From an uncultured Bryobacteraceae bacterium (GTDB taxonomy: Bacteria > Acidobacteriota > Terriglobia > Bryobacterales > Bryobacteraceae), in the NCBI GenBank assembly GCA_938027685.1, contig CALJAM010000010.1, forward strand, positions 1-64,000: 64,000 nt of DNA, in the 5' to 3' direction. The notes under the pieces were generated by a model. That model saw nothing but the letters and a program-made list of their open reading frames with translations. It was not told the DNA's origin and made no database searches. Position numbers and translations under genes: made by a program. Of this stretch, positions 46,090 through 54,696 are shown piece after piece. Positions within the stretch are counted from its first letter, which is position 1, and each line of letters begins with the position of its first letter.

Positions 46090-47112
46090 ATGCCAGAAGC
46101 TTCCGCCAGGCAGCAGTCGCACCAGCTCCCAAATGATACGAGCGCCCTTGGAGTGCGCCCCGAAGATCACCTCGCCAGACTCCTGCCGGTCGAAACGCAG
46201 ATCCCTTGGTACCGCTCCTTCTGGACCAATCTGCGCGATACCATCCGCCCGCCCAAATTGCCGCCCCTCGAGCTCACCTCCAAGCCCGTCGCCGTCAAAG
46301 ACATCTGGGGCGAATACCGCTACGGACGGCAGGCCGGGCTGACCTCGGCTCTCATCCACGGCCTGGCCGTGGTCCTGCTCTTTACCGCCGCATCCAGCCC
46401 CGTGGTCCAGAAGACCGTTCGCGATACGGTCACCCTGGTCGCGCCTGACATCGCACCCTACCTGCCTCCGCTCAAGCCGAAGGACACCCAAATGGGCGGA
46501 GGCGGCGGTGGAGGTGACCGCTCCCCCTTGCCCCCCAGCAAAGGCCGCCTGCCGCGGCCCTCCTTCCGCCAGTTCACTCCGCCCACTGCTGTCATTCAGA
46601 ACCCCAACCCCAAGCTGGCGATCGAGCCCACTCTCATCATGCCGCCGGACACGCCTCTACCCAGCGTCAATCTGCCCAACTACGGCGATCCCCTCGCCAA
46701 ACTCGGCCCCCCTTCCAGCGGCCCTGGCTTCGGCGGCGGCATCGGAACCGGCTCGGGCGGCGGCGTGGGCCCTGGCCGCGGCGGCGGCTACGGCCCCGGT
46801 GAAGGTGGCGGCATCGGCGGCGGCGTCTACCGCATCGGAGGCGGCGTCTCGGCCCCCGTCGTGCTCTACAAGGTCGAACCCGAATACTCCGAGGAAGCGC
46901 GCAAGGCCAAGTACCAGGGCACCGTCGTCCTCTCCATCATCATCGACGAGCAGGGGCGGCCCCGTGACCTCAAGGTGATCCGACCCCTCGGTATGGGCCT
47001 CGACGAAAAAGCCATCGAGGCGGTCTCCAAGTGGCGCTTCCGCCCCGGCTATAAGGACGGCAAGCCGGTCGCCGTCATCGCCACCGTCGAGGTCAACTTC
47101 CGCCTGCTCTGA
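46090..47112 (+). CDS. TonB-family energy transducer with cytosolic N-terminal extension
   Basis: A 340-residue protein. An unusual soluble segment of about 80 residues (PWYRSFWTNLRDTIRPPKLPPLELTSKPV) precedes the single TM helix (LTSALIHGLAVVLLFTAASS). A Gly/Pro-rich periplasmic spacer (GGGGGGG, GGGIGTGSGGGVGPGRGGGYG) leads to the C-terminal TonB domain (VEPEYSEEARKAKYQGTVVLSIIIDEQGRPRDLKVIRPLG...AIEAVSKWRFRPGYKDGKPV). Many acidobacterial TonB proteins look like this. No ExbBD genes adjoin it. The 180 bases upstream hold no gene. Confidence 0.85.
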   Translation: MPEASARQQSHQLPNDTSALGVRPEDHLARLLPVETQIPWYRSFWTNLRDTIRPPKLPPLELTSKPVAVKDIWGEYRYGRQAGLTSALIHGLAVVLLFTAASSPVVQKTVRDTVTLVAPDIAPYLPPLKPKDTQMGGGGGGGDRSPLPPSKGRLPRPSFRQFTPPTAVIQNPNPKLAIEPTLIMPPDTPLPSVNLPNYGDPLAKLGPPSSGPGFGGGIGTGSGGGVGPGRGGGYGPGEGGGIGGGVYRIGGGVSAPVVLYKVEPEYSEEARKAKYQGTVVLSIIIDEQGRPRDLKVIRPLGMGLDEKAIEAVSKWRFRPGYKDGKPVAVIATVEVNFRLL

Positions 47113-47202
47113 TGGGCCTGAATGCCACGCCCGGCCTCAGGCTGCCGGCCCGCCGCGCAAAACTCTCTTTCCGCCTTTGCTGAAGCTTCGCTCGCCCCGG
47201 CC

Positions 47203-47562
47203 TCACCCCTCGGTCCTCCGCGCCGAGTCACATTCCGGGCACGGGCAGAGGTCCCTCAGATACTCCCACGTGTAAATCCCCGTGCTGTGCCCGTCGCTCC
47301 AGATCAGGCTCAGGGCGTAGTTGCCCACCGGCTCGGCCCTCAGTAGCCGCAACGCCGGCTGGAACATGGGGAATGGCGAGCTCTGCGCCCCGCCGCGACC
47401 GCGACTTTCCGTACACGTCGCGCACGGACATCGGTCCCGAAGATAGCGCAGCCCGTACTCGCTGCGGTGCCCGTCACCCCACTCGATCACCAGCCCTCGC
47501 GATTTCGAGACCGATACCCGCGTCGCATCGTACCGCCCGCGACGCTCAGACCCGCTGGACAT
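47203..47562 (-). CDS. DUF971 (GBBH-like N-terminal domain) protein
   Basis: A 119-residue protein with two similar halves, each ending in a cysteine cluster: YLRDRCPCATC and YLRDLCPCPEC, preceded by WGDGHRSEY and WSDGHSTGIY. This is the DUF971 domain, related to the zinc-binding N-terminal domain of gamma-butyrobetaine hydroxylase; free-standing members have been linked to Fe-S or metal biology. It overlaps the end of rsh by 17 bases and closes the minus-strand run. Confidence 0.88.
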   Translation of the reverse strand: MSSGSERRGRYDATRVSVSKSRGLVIEWGDGHRSEYGLRYLRDRCPCATCTESRGRGGAQSSPFPMFQPALRLLRAEPVGNYALSLIWSDGHSTGIYTWEYLRDLCPCPECDSARRTEG

Positions 47563-49801
47563 CCCGCACCCCGGAGACCCGTCGCATCGCGCCCAGCAAG
47601 CGCTCCAGTTGCTTCTTGTCCCTGACCTCGATCGTCATGTCGACCACCGCGGCATCGCCGTGCGCAGCGTCCCCCCGCGCCTCCAGCGTGCGAATGTTCA
47701 CGTTCTCATTGAACAAAATCGTCGTCAAATGATTCAGCATCCCGGGACGATCCTCGATGTGCGCCACCAGCTTCACCGGATACGATTGCCCGCTCGGCGG
47801 ACCCCACTCCACATCGATCCGTCGCTCCACCTCGTACAGCAGGTTCTGCACGTTCGGACACCAGGTCGCGTGAACCGCCACGCCTTTGCCCCGCGTAATG
47901 TAGCCCACGATGGGCTCCCCGCAAATGGGATTGCAGCACTTGGCGCGGTAGATCAGAATGTCGTCCACGCCCTTCACCCGCAGAACCAGATCGCCCGCCT
48001 CCGCCGCTCGCCCCGCAGGAGGTCCGGGCGGCGCCGAGGCCGCCGTCTCCTGATTTTCCGGCCCTCCGGCCGGCGCGATCTTCTGCAGGATCTTCCGCGG
48101 CGAAAACCGCCCGTAACCCAGCGCAGCGTACAGGTCCTCCAGCTTCGCGTACCCGTACTCGTTCGCCACCCGCTCCAACTCGCCGCGCGTCGTCTTGGCC
48201 AACTGCACGCCCAACCGCCGCGCCTCCCGCTCCAGGTACTTCTGCCCGATCTCGATCGCCTTCGCTCGCTCCGCCGCGTTGATGACCGCCTTGATCTTCT
48301 GCCGCGCCCGCGACGTCTTCACCAGCGCCAGCCAGTCCTTGCTCGGCAGATGGCCCGGCTGCGTCAGAATCTCCACCACGTCCCCGTTCCGCAGCGTGTA
48401 GCGCAGCGGCACGATCCGTCCGTTCACCTTCGCCCCCACGCAGGTGTGCCCCACCTCCGTGTGAATCGCGTAGGCGAAGTCGATCGGCGTGGCCTCCCGC
48501 GGCAGCACGATCACCTTGCCCCGCGGCGTGAAGGTGTAAACCTCCTCCGGATATAGGTCCACCTTCAGCGTCGACAGGAAGTCTCGCGAATCGCGCATCT
48601 CCTGCACCCAGTCGAGCAGGTGCCGCAACCACGCGATGCGCTGCTCCTCCTGCTGACCGCTCGTCTTGCTGCCTTCCTTGTACTTCCAGTGCGCTGCGAT
48701 GCCCTCCTCGGCTATGCGGTGCATCTGCTCGGTCCGGATCTGCACCTCGAATGGCTGGCCCCCGGGACCCATCACCGACGTGTGCAGCGACTGGTAAAGA
48801 TTCGGACGCGGGATGTTGATGAAGTCCTTGATCCGCCCGGGTATGTGCGGCCAGCGACCGTGAATGATCCCCAGCGCCGCGTAGCAGTTCCTGACCGTGT
48901 CCGTGATCACCCGCACCGCCAGCAGGTCGTAAACCTGTTCGATCGTAATCTTCTGCCGCTTCAGTTTCTGATAGGTCGAGTAAACCCCCTTGATCCGACC
49001 TTCCACCCGCGCGGGAATCCCCTCGCGCGTGAGCATCTCCAGAATCTCCCGCTGGATCTGCTCCAGAAATTCCTGGCTGGCCCGCTGCCGCGACTCGATC
49101 GCATCCCGTATCTCGGCGTACGCCTCCGGCTCCAGATACGAAAAGGCCAGGTCCTCCAGCTCGCGCCGGATTGCGCCCATTCCCAACCGGTGCGCGATGG
49201 GCGCGTAGATCTCCAAGGTTTCCTCCGCCACCCGCTTCTGCTTTTCCGGCGCGCAGAACGCCAGCGTCCGCATGTTGTGCAGGCGATCGGCCAGCTTCAC
49301 CAGAATCACCCGCAGATCGTTCACCATCGCAAGCAGCATCTTGCGGACGCTTTCCGCCTGACGCTCCTCGGCCGAGTAGAACTCCAGCTTGCTCAGCTTG
49401 GTCACGCCGTCGACGCAGCGGGCCACTTCCTCGCCGAACTCCCGTCGGAGCTCCTCCAGCGTCGCCGACGTGTCTTCCGCCACGTCGTGCAGCAGCGCCG
49501 TCTGAAGACACACCAGGTCCATGTTCATCTCCGCCAGGATGGCCGCCACTCCCACCGGGTGCGTGATGTACGGCTCCCCCGAGTCGCGACGCTGATGCGC
49601 GTGGCAACGCTGCGCGAAGCGAAAGGCTTTCTCGAGTGCGGCGAGATCCTCCGCAGGAAGGGTGTTCTTCAGGCGGGCGACAAGCTCGCGGTACAGCCCC
49701 TCCCCCGGCCCCTCATCGACGACGGGCGGCCGAGAGGTCGCAATCGACGCCATGACCGGAACGGGCATCCCCGTCGCCGGACAGTTCGGATCGCCCTCCA
49801 T
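47546..49801 (-). CDS. relA: Bifunctional (p)ppGpp synthetase/hydrolase (RelA/SpoT homolog)
   Basis: The stringent-response enzyme. The HD hydrolase domain is intact: HAHQRRDSGEPYITHPVGVA, LLHDVAEDT and LVKLADRLHNMRTL. The synthetase domain shows RIKGVYSTYQKLKRQ, DLLAVRVITD and YQSLHTSVMGP. TGS (PEEVYTFTPRGKVIVLPREATPIDFAYAIHTEVGH) and ACT domains (KLVAHIEDRPGMLNHLTTIL) follow, so it is a full-length Rsh of about 751 residues. ATG 49801 is used; the track start (residue -11) is less likely. It controls growth in response to starvation. Confidence 0.95.
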   Translation of the reverse strand: MEGDPNCPATGMPVPVMASIATSRPPVVDEGPGEGLYRELVARLKNTLPAEDLAALEKAFRFAQRCHAHQRRDSGEPYITHPVGVAAILAEMNMDLVCLQTALLHDVAEDTSATLEELRREFGEEVARCVDGVTKLSKLEFYSAEERQAESVRKMLLAMVNDLRVILVKLADRLHNMRTLAFCAPEKQKRVAEETLEIYAPIAHRLGMGAIRRELEDLAFSYLEPEAYAEIRDAIESRQRASQEFLEQIQREILEMLTREGIPARVEGRIKGVYSTYQKLKRQKITIEQVYDLLAVRVITDTVRNCYAALGIIHGRWPHIPGRIKDFINIPRPNLYQSLHTSVMGPGGQPFEVQIRTEQMHRIAEEGIAAHWKYKEGSKTSGQQEEQRIAWLRHLLDWVQEMRDSRDFLSTLKVDLYPEEVYTFTPRGKVIVLPREATPIDFAYAIHTEVGHTCVGAKVNGRIVPLRYTLRNGDVVEILTQPGHLPSKDWLALVKTSRARQKIKAVINAAERAKAIEIGQKYLEREARRLGVQLAKTTRGELERVANEYGYAKLEDLYAALGYGRFSPRKILQKIAPAGGPENQETAASAPPGPPAGRAAEAGDLVLRVKGVDDILIYRAKCCNPICGEPIVGYITRGKGVAVHATWCPNVQNLLYEVERRIDVEWGPPSGQSYPVKLVAHIEDRPGMLNHLTTILFNENVNIRTLEARGDAAHGDAAVVDMTIEVRDKKQLERLLGAMRRVSGVRDVQRV

Positions 49802-49872
49802 GTGAAGAAAGCGGGCGGCGCAGGCTCCCCGCACCGCCCGCTTGTATTATAACTCGCGTCTCCGGATCGGCG

Positions 49873-50667
49873 TTACGGAACGCCTCCCAGCGCGCCGCCC
49901 GTCTTCTGCTTCTTCGTCTCCAGCGTCTTCTGCACCCAGTTATCCGCCGTGTCCCAGTCCCGCTTGTACGCCTGCTCCGTCTCCTGCAGGTCCGCCCGCT
50001 GCCGATAGAGCAGGTTCATGTAGGCCATCGCGTCGTCGTACTGCGGGTCCAGCTCCAGCGCCTTCTCCAGATGCTTCATGCCCGCTTCGATCATCTCCAG
50101 GTTCTTCTGCCGGAGCTGATCGCGCACCTTCTTGTCCTTCAGCGGACCCGGATCCTCCGGCCTCATGCCCAGCTTGGCGCGCGCTTCGGCGTTGTCCTGG
50201 AACGCCTTCGTCCACGCGATCACGCCCAGCGTGTAGTAGGCCTCCTTGTTGTTGGGATTCACCTCGATCAGCTTGTTGTACCACTCCGCCGCCTCGTCGA
50301 ACTTCTTCTGGTTGAAGTAAAGCGACGCGATCGAGGCGATCGCAACCTCGTTCTTCGGATCCTGCTCGAGTACCCGCAGGAACTCCTGGTGCGCGTTTTC
50401 CGCGAACTGGAGATTCTCCGGCGACTCCGCGCCCGGAATGTACTGCACCATGTACGCCGTCGCCAAGTACAGACGCGCGGTGGGGAAAGTGGGATCCAGC
50501 GCGATCGCTTGCTTGAAATGCTCGATCGCCTCCGGATAGCGCGCATTCTTGTACGCTTGCACCCCCTTGTTCAGATGATCCCGCGCCCTCAGCTTCTGGC
50601 AACCGGCGCTCACCATCAGCGTCGCCGCAGCACAAACCAATGCCGCAATCCTTCGCTTGCTGCTCAT
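49873..50667 (-). CDS. TPR lipoprotein
   Basis: A 264-residue protein with a lipoprotein signal (LVCAAATLMVSAGC) and several TPR motifs (HLNKGVQAYKNARYPEAIEHFKQAIALDPTFPTARLYLATAYM; EVAIASIASLYFNQKKFDEAAEWYNKLIEVNPNNKEAYYTLGVIAW; MKHLEKALELDPQYDDAMAYMNLLY). It follows the ExbD genes after a short gap and is likely part of the TonB-ExbBD transcription unit. It may scaffold an outer-membrane assembly, which is an inference. Confidence 0.85.
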   Translation of the reverse strand: MSSKRRIAALVCAAATLMVSAGCQKLRARDHLNKGVQAYKNARYPEAIEHFKQAIALDPTFPTARLYLATAYMVQYIPGAESPENLQFAENAHQEFLRVLEQDPKNEVAIASIASLYFNQKKFDEAAEWYNKLIEVNPNNKEAYYTLGVIAWTKAFQDNAEARAKLGMRPEDPGPLKDKKVRDQLRQKNLEMIEAGMKHLEKALELDPQYDDAMAYMNLLYRQRADLQETEQAYKRDWDTADNWVQKTLETKKQKTGGALGGVP

Positions 50668-50701
50668 GCTGACTCCTGTTCGCGCAAATGCGGTCCGACC
50701 G

Positions 50702-51127
50702 TCACTGCCCGGCCTCGATCTTGGCCGTCATCAGTCCCACCTTGTCGATGCCGGCCCCCTTCGCGATGTCGATCGCCCGCGCCACGTACTGGAACTCCAG
50801 ATCGGGATCGCCCTTCACGAACACTACCCGCTCGGCACGCGTCTTGAAGATCTCTTCCAGCCGCCGGCCAAGGCGATTGAAATCGCTCGGCTCCTGGTTG
50901 ATCATCACCGAATGGTCCTTGTTGATCACGATCACCACCGTGCGCTGATCCGCCGCGTCCGCCTTCGAACCCGGCGGCGGCGGCTGCGGCACCAGCGTGT
51001 CCAGCCCATAAGGCGTCGTGGGCGTGATCACCATGAAGATGATCAACAGCACCAGCAGCACGTCAATGAACGGCACGACGTTGGGGTCGGCCACCGGGCC
51101 TTTGCCAGTACCGACTTGCATTCCCAT
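50702..51127 (-). CDS. exbD: ExbD/TolR-family biopolymer transport protein (second copy)
   Basis: A 141-residue protein with one TM segment (NVVPFIDVLLVLLIIFMVITP) bearing the conserved proton-path Asp in FIDVLLVLLIIF, then a periplasmic ExbD domain (VVIVINKDHSVMINQEPSDFNRLGRRLEEIFKTRAERVVFVKGDPDLEFQYVARAIDIAKGAGIDKVGLMT). With ExbB it uses proton-motive force to drive TonB. It is the second of two tandem exbD genes; two ExbD with one ExbB is common in this phylum. Confidence 0.92.
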   Translation of the reverse strand: MGMQVGTGKGPVADPNVVPFIDVLLVLLIIFMVITPTTPYGLDTLVPQPPPPGSKADAADQRTVVIVINKDHSVMINQEPSDFNRLGRRLEEIFKTRAERVVFVKGDPDLEFQYVARAIDIAKGAGIDKVGLMTAKIEAGQ

Positions 51128-51163
51128 AGACCAATCTCCTCCCGCAGCAGCTCCCTCGCGCGC

Positions 51164-51604
51164 TCACGGCGTCGCCGCCGCTGCCGCTCCCTTCTCCTTG
51201 ATCTGTTCCGTCAGTAGACCGATCTGATCCACTCCCGCCGAGCGCAGATTGTCCACCACTTCCACCACCCGCTCGTAGCGGGCCCGCGCGTCGCTGCGGA
51301 TGTAAACCATCTTGTCCAGCCGGTTCACCAAAAGGTCCTTCACCTTGCTGGGCAACTGGTCCGGGGGCATCTGAGTGGTGCCCAAAAACGTCCTCCCGTC
51401 GCGCGTCACCGCGATCAGAATGGCGTCATCCTTGTCGGCAGCCTGCATCGCGATCGGGTTGCGCGTCTTGACCATGTCCACGCTGATGCCCTTCGTCAAC
51501 ATCGGCGTCACCACCATGAAGATGATCAACAGCACCAGCATGACGTCCACCATGGGCACCACGTTCGGTGTGGATACCGGCGGGGGCATTTCCCTTCTTG
51601 CCAT
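51164..51604 (-). CDS. exbD: ExbD/TolR-family biopolymer transport protein (first copy)
   Basis: A 146-residue ExbD. The TM segment NVVPMVDVMLVLLIIFMVVTPML contains the conserved Asp. The periplasmic part carries LIAVTRDGRTFLGTTQMPPDQLPSKVKDLL and VYIRSDARARYERVVEVVDNLRSAGVDQIGLLTEQ. ATG 51604 follows GGAGGCAG; the longer track ORF start is rejected. It lies between exbB and the second exbD. Confidence 0.92.
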   Translation of the reverse strand: MARREMPPPVSTPNVVPMVDVMLVLLIIFMVVTPMLTKGISVDMVKTRNPIAMQAADKDDAILIAVTRDGRTFLGTTQMPPDQLPSKVKDLLVNRLDKMVYIRSDARARYERVVEVVDNLRSAGVDQIGLLTEQIKEKGAAAAATP

Positions 51605-51694
51605 CGTTCTGCCTCCTCCGTGCGCGTTCCCCTGCACGGCGGGGCCGCTCCGGCCCCGCCCCGACAGGTTTTCAACTCGCCGGACTCGTCTCTG

Positions 51695-52423
51695 TTACTT
51701 GCTCACCCGCTGCGAGCGCTTCAGGAAGTAGTCGATCAACTCCGAGCTGGAGTTGCTCATCTCGACGTCGAAGCCCTCGATGCGGCTCGTGAAAGCATTG
51801 AACGCCCAAAACGCCGGCACTGCCACGAACAGACCGATCGCCGTCGCCACCAGCGCCTCGGAAATACCGCCCGCGACCGCGCCCAGACCCGTGGACTTCT
51901 CGGTCGAAATGCCGTGGAACGCGTTGATGATCCCCACCACGGTCCCGAATAGGCCCACGAACGGCGCCGTCGCTCCGATCGTCGCCAGCGTCGGCACACC
52001 GCGCTTCAGCTCCGCGTGCACGATCGCCTCGGCCCGCTCCAAAGCACGCCGCGATGCCTCGATCTCCTCGCCCGGTATCTCCGAGCTCATCTGGTGCGCG
52101 CGGAACTCCTGCAGGCCCGCCACCACCACCTTCGCCAGGTGGCTCTTCTTGTACCGATCGGCGATCTTGATCGCCTCATCCAGCTTGCCCTCGCGCAGCG
52201 CGCCCGCCACCGCCGGCGCAAACAGCCGCGACTGCTTGCGCGCGGCGTTGAACGCCAGCACACGATCGATCATCACGCCGATGGACCAGGCGGACATGAA
52301 GAACAGGATCACCACTACGATCTTCGCCACCAGGCCCATCTGGTTCCACAACGAGCGAATGTCCCAACCTACGGCCGCCTCTTGCAGCAGCAGAAACGAC
52401 CAGACTTGCAATTGTAGAAGCAT
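51695..52423 (-). CDS. exbB: ExbB/TolQ-family proton channel protein
   Basis: A 242-residue MotA/TolQ/ExbB family protein with three TM segments: [25 protein letters not shown], then [26 protein letters not shown] and [24 protein letters not shown]. The [12 protein letters not shown] and E-AL-AT-GL-VA-P patterns are diagnostic. It forms the pentameric motor with ExbD that energises TonB. It follows tonB and precedes two exbD genes. Confidence 0.94.
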   Translation of the reverse strand: MLLQLQVWSFLLLQEAAVGWDIRSLWNQMGLVAKIVVVILFFMSAWSIGVMIDRVLAFNAARKQSRLFAPAVAGALREGKLDEAIKIADRYKKSHLAKVVVAGLQEFRAHQMSSEIPGEEIEASRRALERAEAIVHAELKRGVPTLATIGATAPFVGLFGTVVGIINAFHGISTEKSTGLGAVAGGISEALVATAIGLFVAVPAFWAFNAFTSRIEGFDVEMSNSSSELIDYFLKRSQRVSK

Positions 52424-52477
52424 CTTCCTCTTCTCCTGCGAGTTGAAATTCCGTCTTGCGACGTATGGAAACCCTTC

Positions 52478-53242
52478 CTACTGGCTCAGTGTGAAGTTCA
52501 CGTCGATCTGCGTGATCACTTCCACCGGCTCGCCGTTCAGCAACGTCGGCTGGTAGCGCCACTGCTTCACCGCCTCCAGCGCCGCCGGGATCAACAGCGG
52601 GTGCCCCGAGATCACCTGCAGGTTCTGAATCGTGCCGTCGACGCCGATCACCGCCGTCAGTCGAACCACCCCCTGAATCCGCGCCTGCTTCGCCAGCGGA
52701 GGATAGATCGGCTTCGGCGCGTAGATCAGCTTGGCCTGCTGTACGTTGCCGCCCACACGGATCCGCTGGATCTCCTTCGGCTTCTGTACCTCCACCTTCG
52801 GAGGAGGAGGCGGCGGAGCAGCCACCGGAGCCGCCGAAATGATCCCGCCGATGACGCCGCCAGGCGACCCGCCGGGCACGCCACCCGGCACGCCGCCAAC
52901 CACCCCCACCGCGCCCGCCGAAGGCGGCGGAAGCTCGTCTTCCTTGATCATGGCGATTTCCTTCGGTATCTGCCTCGGCGCCATCAACCGCCCCGCGTCG
53001 AACTGCCGCGGTATCACCTTCACCACCTTCACCGGCGCTGCCGCCGGCGGCGGAGGCGGAGGCGGCGGAGGAGGAGGCGCCACCAGGAAACTCGTCAACG
53101 TCCCCCGAGGAATCGTGTCCGTGTAAATCAGGGGGATCAGAATCAGGATCATCACCAGAAACGACTGGCCGATGAAGGAAACCACCACGGTCCACGGCCG
53201 GCGGGTCTTCACCGCCGTATCCAGCAAGCTCTGCTCAAACAT
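52478..53242 (-). CDS. tonB: TonB-family energy transducer
   Basis: A 254-residue TonB. One N-terminal TM helix (PWTVVVSFIGQSFLVMILILIPLIYTD) is followed by Pro-rich (PPPPPPPPPPPAAAP) and Gly-rich (GVVGGVPGGVPGGSPGGVIGG) spacers and the C-terminal domain (KLIYAPKPIYPPLAKQARIQGVVRLTAVIGVDGTIQNLQVISGHPLLIPAALEAVKQWRYQPTLLNGEPVEV). ATG 53242 is preferred over the track start. First gene of the tonB-exbB-exbD-exbD set, directly downstream of secF. Confidence 0.92.
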   Translation of the reverse strand: MFEQSLLDTAVKTRRPWTVVVSFIGQSFLVMILILIPLIYTDTIPRGTLTSFLVAPPPPPPPPPPPAAAPVKVVKVIPRQFDAGRLMAPRQIPKEIAMIKEDELPPPSAGAVGVVGGVPGGVPGGSPGGVIGGIISAAPVAAPPPPPPKVEVQKPKEIQRIRVGGNVQQAKLIYAPKPIYPPLAKQARIQGVVRLTAVIGVDGTIQNLQVISGHPLLIPAALEAVKQWRYQPTLLNGEPVEVITQIDVNFTLSQ

Positions 53243-53312
53243 TTCCGTTGCCCTTCCCAACCCAGGACGCCCCTCCGCCCTGCCCAGGGCGGCTCCCAGG
53301 CGCCCGTCAATC

Positions 53313-54539
53313 TCAAACCTCTCTTGCCGCCCGGCTCACTTTCCGGACAGCCTCCTTCTCTTTGGACACCGGCGCCGCTACGCGGGATCCCGCCGCCTTC
53401 TTGCGGCGCTCGGACAGTTGGTGCCAACCTACCACAATCGCGCTGGCCACGAAAATCGAAGAGTACGTCCCCACCACCACGCCCACCAGCAGCGCCAGCG
53501 CCATGTTGTTCAACACCGGCCCGCCCAATAGGTACAGCGCCAGCACCGCCACCAGCGTCGTCCCAGACGTCATCACCGTCCGCATCAACGTCTGGTTGAT
53601 GCTCAGGTTCACCACCTCCGGCAGCGCCTGCTTAAACCGCAGCTTCAGATTCTCGCGCACCCGATCGAATACCACGATCGTGTCGTTGATCGAGTAGCCG
53701 ATCAGCGTCAAAATCGCCGCGATCACCGTCAGCGAGATCTCACGGTTCAGCCACGAGAACACCCCAATCGTGACCAGAGCGTCATGGAAGCTCGCCACGA
53801 CCGCGCCCACGCCCGCCACGAACTCGAACCGGAACGCAATGTAAACCAGCATCCCGGCCAGCGCGTACAGCGTCGCCATCAAAGCCTTCTCGCGCAGGTC
53901 CGCGCCGACCTTCGGCCCCACGATCTCGACCTGACGGATGGCGAACGGCGCCACCGTGGCCTCCTGCTTGAGCACGCCCAGGATCGCCGGCGTCACACCG
54001 GGCAATGCCCCCAGCTCGTCCACGCTCCGCAGTAAGCCCGAGCGCTCCCGGTCACGAAACTCCACGATCCGATCCGCCAGCTCCTGCAACTGCCCCTCGC
54101 TCAGCGTGACGCCCGCCCGCGCCAGCGGTTCGCGCAACCGCTCCGCCAGCGCTTCCCTGCCTGCGCTGTTCAAATCCAGCTTGCCTTTCTCCGCTGCAAA
54201 ACGCTCAGCCAGCGTCTCCGTGATCATCCGCCGTGCGAGATCCAGCTCCTGCTCGCTGCGCATCTCGGTGCCGATGATCACCTCCTGCGCCCCGGTCATC
54301 TCCTGCACCGTCACCTCGCCCGGAACGCGCCCCAGCAGCGCTCGCCGGATCTCCTCGAGCGGCGGCTGTTCCCGGAACTTCACGTACACCAAGGTCCCGC
54401 CGCGAAAATCAATCCCCCACTTGGGGCCGCCTTTCAGCGCCAGGCTCAACAGCGTGCCCGCCACCAGCACCAGCGACAGAAACACGCCCGCCGGCATCAA
54501 GCGGATCCAGTTGATCTTGGGTTCTCGGAATAACTCCAT
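53313..54539 (-). CDS. secF: Protein translocase subunit SecF with inserted HhH-like segment
   Basis: The membrane partner of SecD, using proton-motive force to pull exported proteins. Conserved parts are WGIDFRGGTLVYVKF (D1-like), VGADLREKALMATLYALAGMLVYIAFRFEF and LIGYSINDTIVVFDRVRENLK. At 408 residues it is longer than E. coli SecF (323). The extra 80 or so residues (about 112-195) sit in the periplasmic domain and read LDLNSAGREALAERL...LRSVDELGALPGVTPAILGVL, like the helix-hairpin-helix region of GspK/ComEA proteins. ATG 54539 (MELFREPKINW) is preferred over GTG 54575. Confidence 0.9.
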   Translation of the reverse strand: MELFREPKINWIRLMPAGVFLSLVLVAGTLLSLALKGGPKWGIDFRGGTLVYVKFREQPPLEEIRRALLGRVPGEVTVQEMTGAQEVIIGTEMRSEQELDLARRMITETLAERFAAEKGKLDLNSAGREALAERLREPLARAGVTLSEGQLQELADRIVEFRDRERSGLLRSVDELGALPGVTPAILGVLKQEATVAPFAIRQVEIVGPKVGADLREKALMATLYALAGMLVYIAFRFEFVAGVGAVVASFHDALVTIGVFSWLNREISLTVIAAILTLIGYSINDTIVVFDRVRENLKLRFKQALPEVVNLSINQTLMRTVMTSGTTLVAVLALYLLGGPVLNNMALALLVGVVVGTYSSIFVASAIVVGWHQLSERRKKAAGSRVAAPVSKEKEAVRKVSRAAREV

Positions 54540-54696
54540 CGCCTCAACGCGAGCCGGCGCTTCCCGATTGGACACCGGCGTCCCGCGGAAAGTTCCCCTC
54601 CGCAGTCAAGAAGATAGCACAAACAGCCACGCCTGAGGGTCGCCCCGCCTGCCCGGTGCGCACCCTTTCCCTCCCCACGGCCCTAAACTCCTACCA

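Noticed and set aside
46498-46850. Gly-coding tandem repeats as DNA repeats or CRISPR-like
   Set aside because: They are irregular GGC-rich codons encoding the Gly-rich spacer of a TonB protein.
47706-49607. 633-residue ORF on the same strand as rsh
   Set aside because: Out-of-frame reading of rsh, Gly/Ala/Arg-rich and without motifs, while the rsh frame has all expected domains.
53040-53085. GGCGGAGGCGG-type repeat as a regulatory or structural repeat
   Set aside because: It encodes the poly-proline spacer of TonB on the minus strand.
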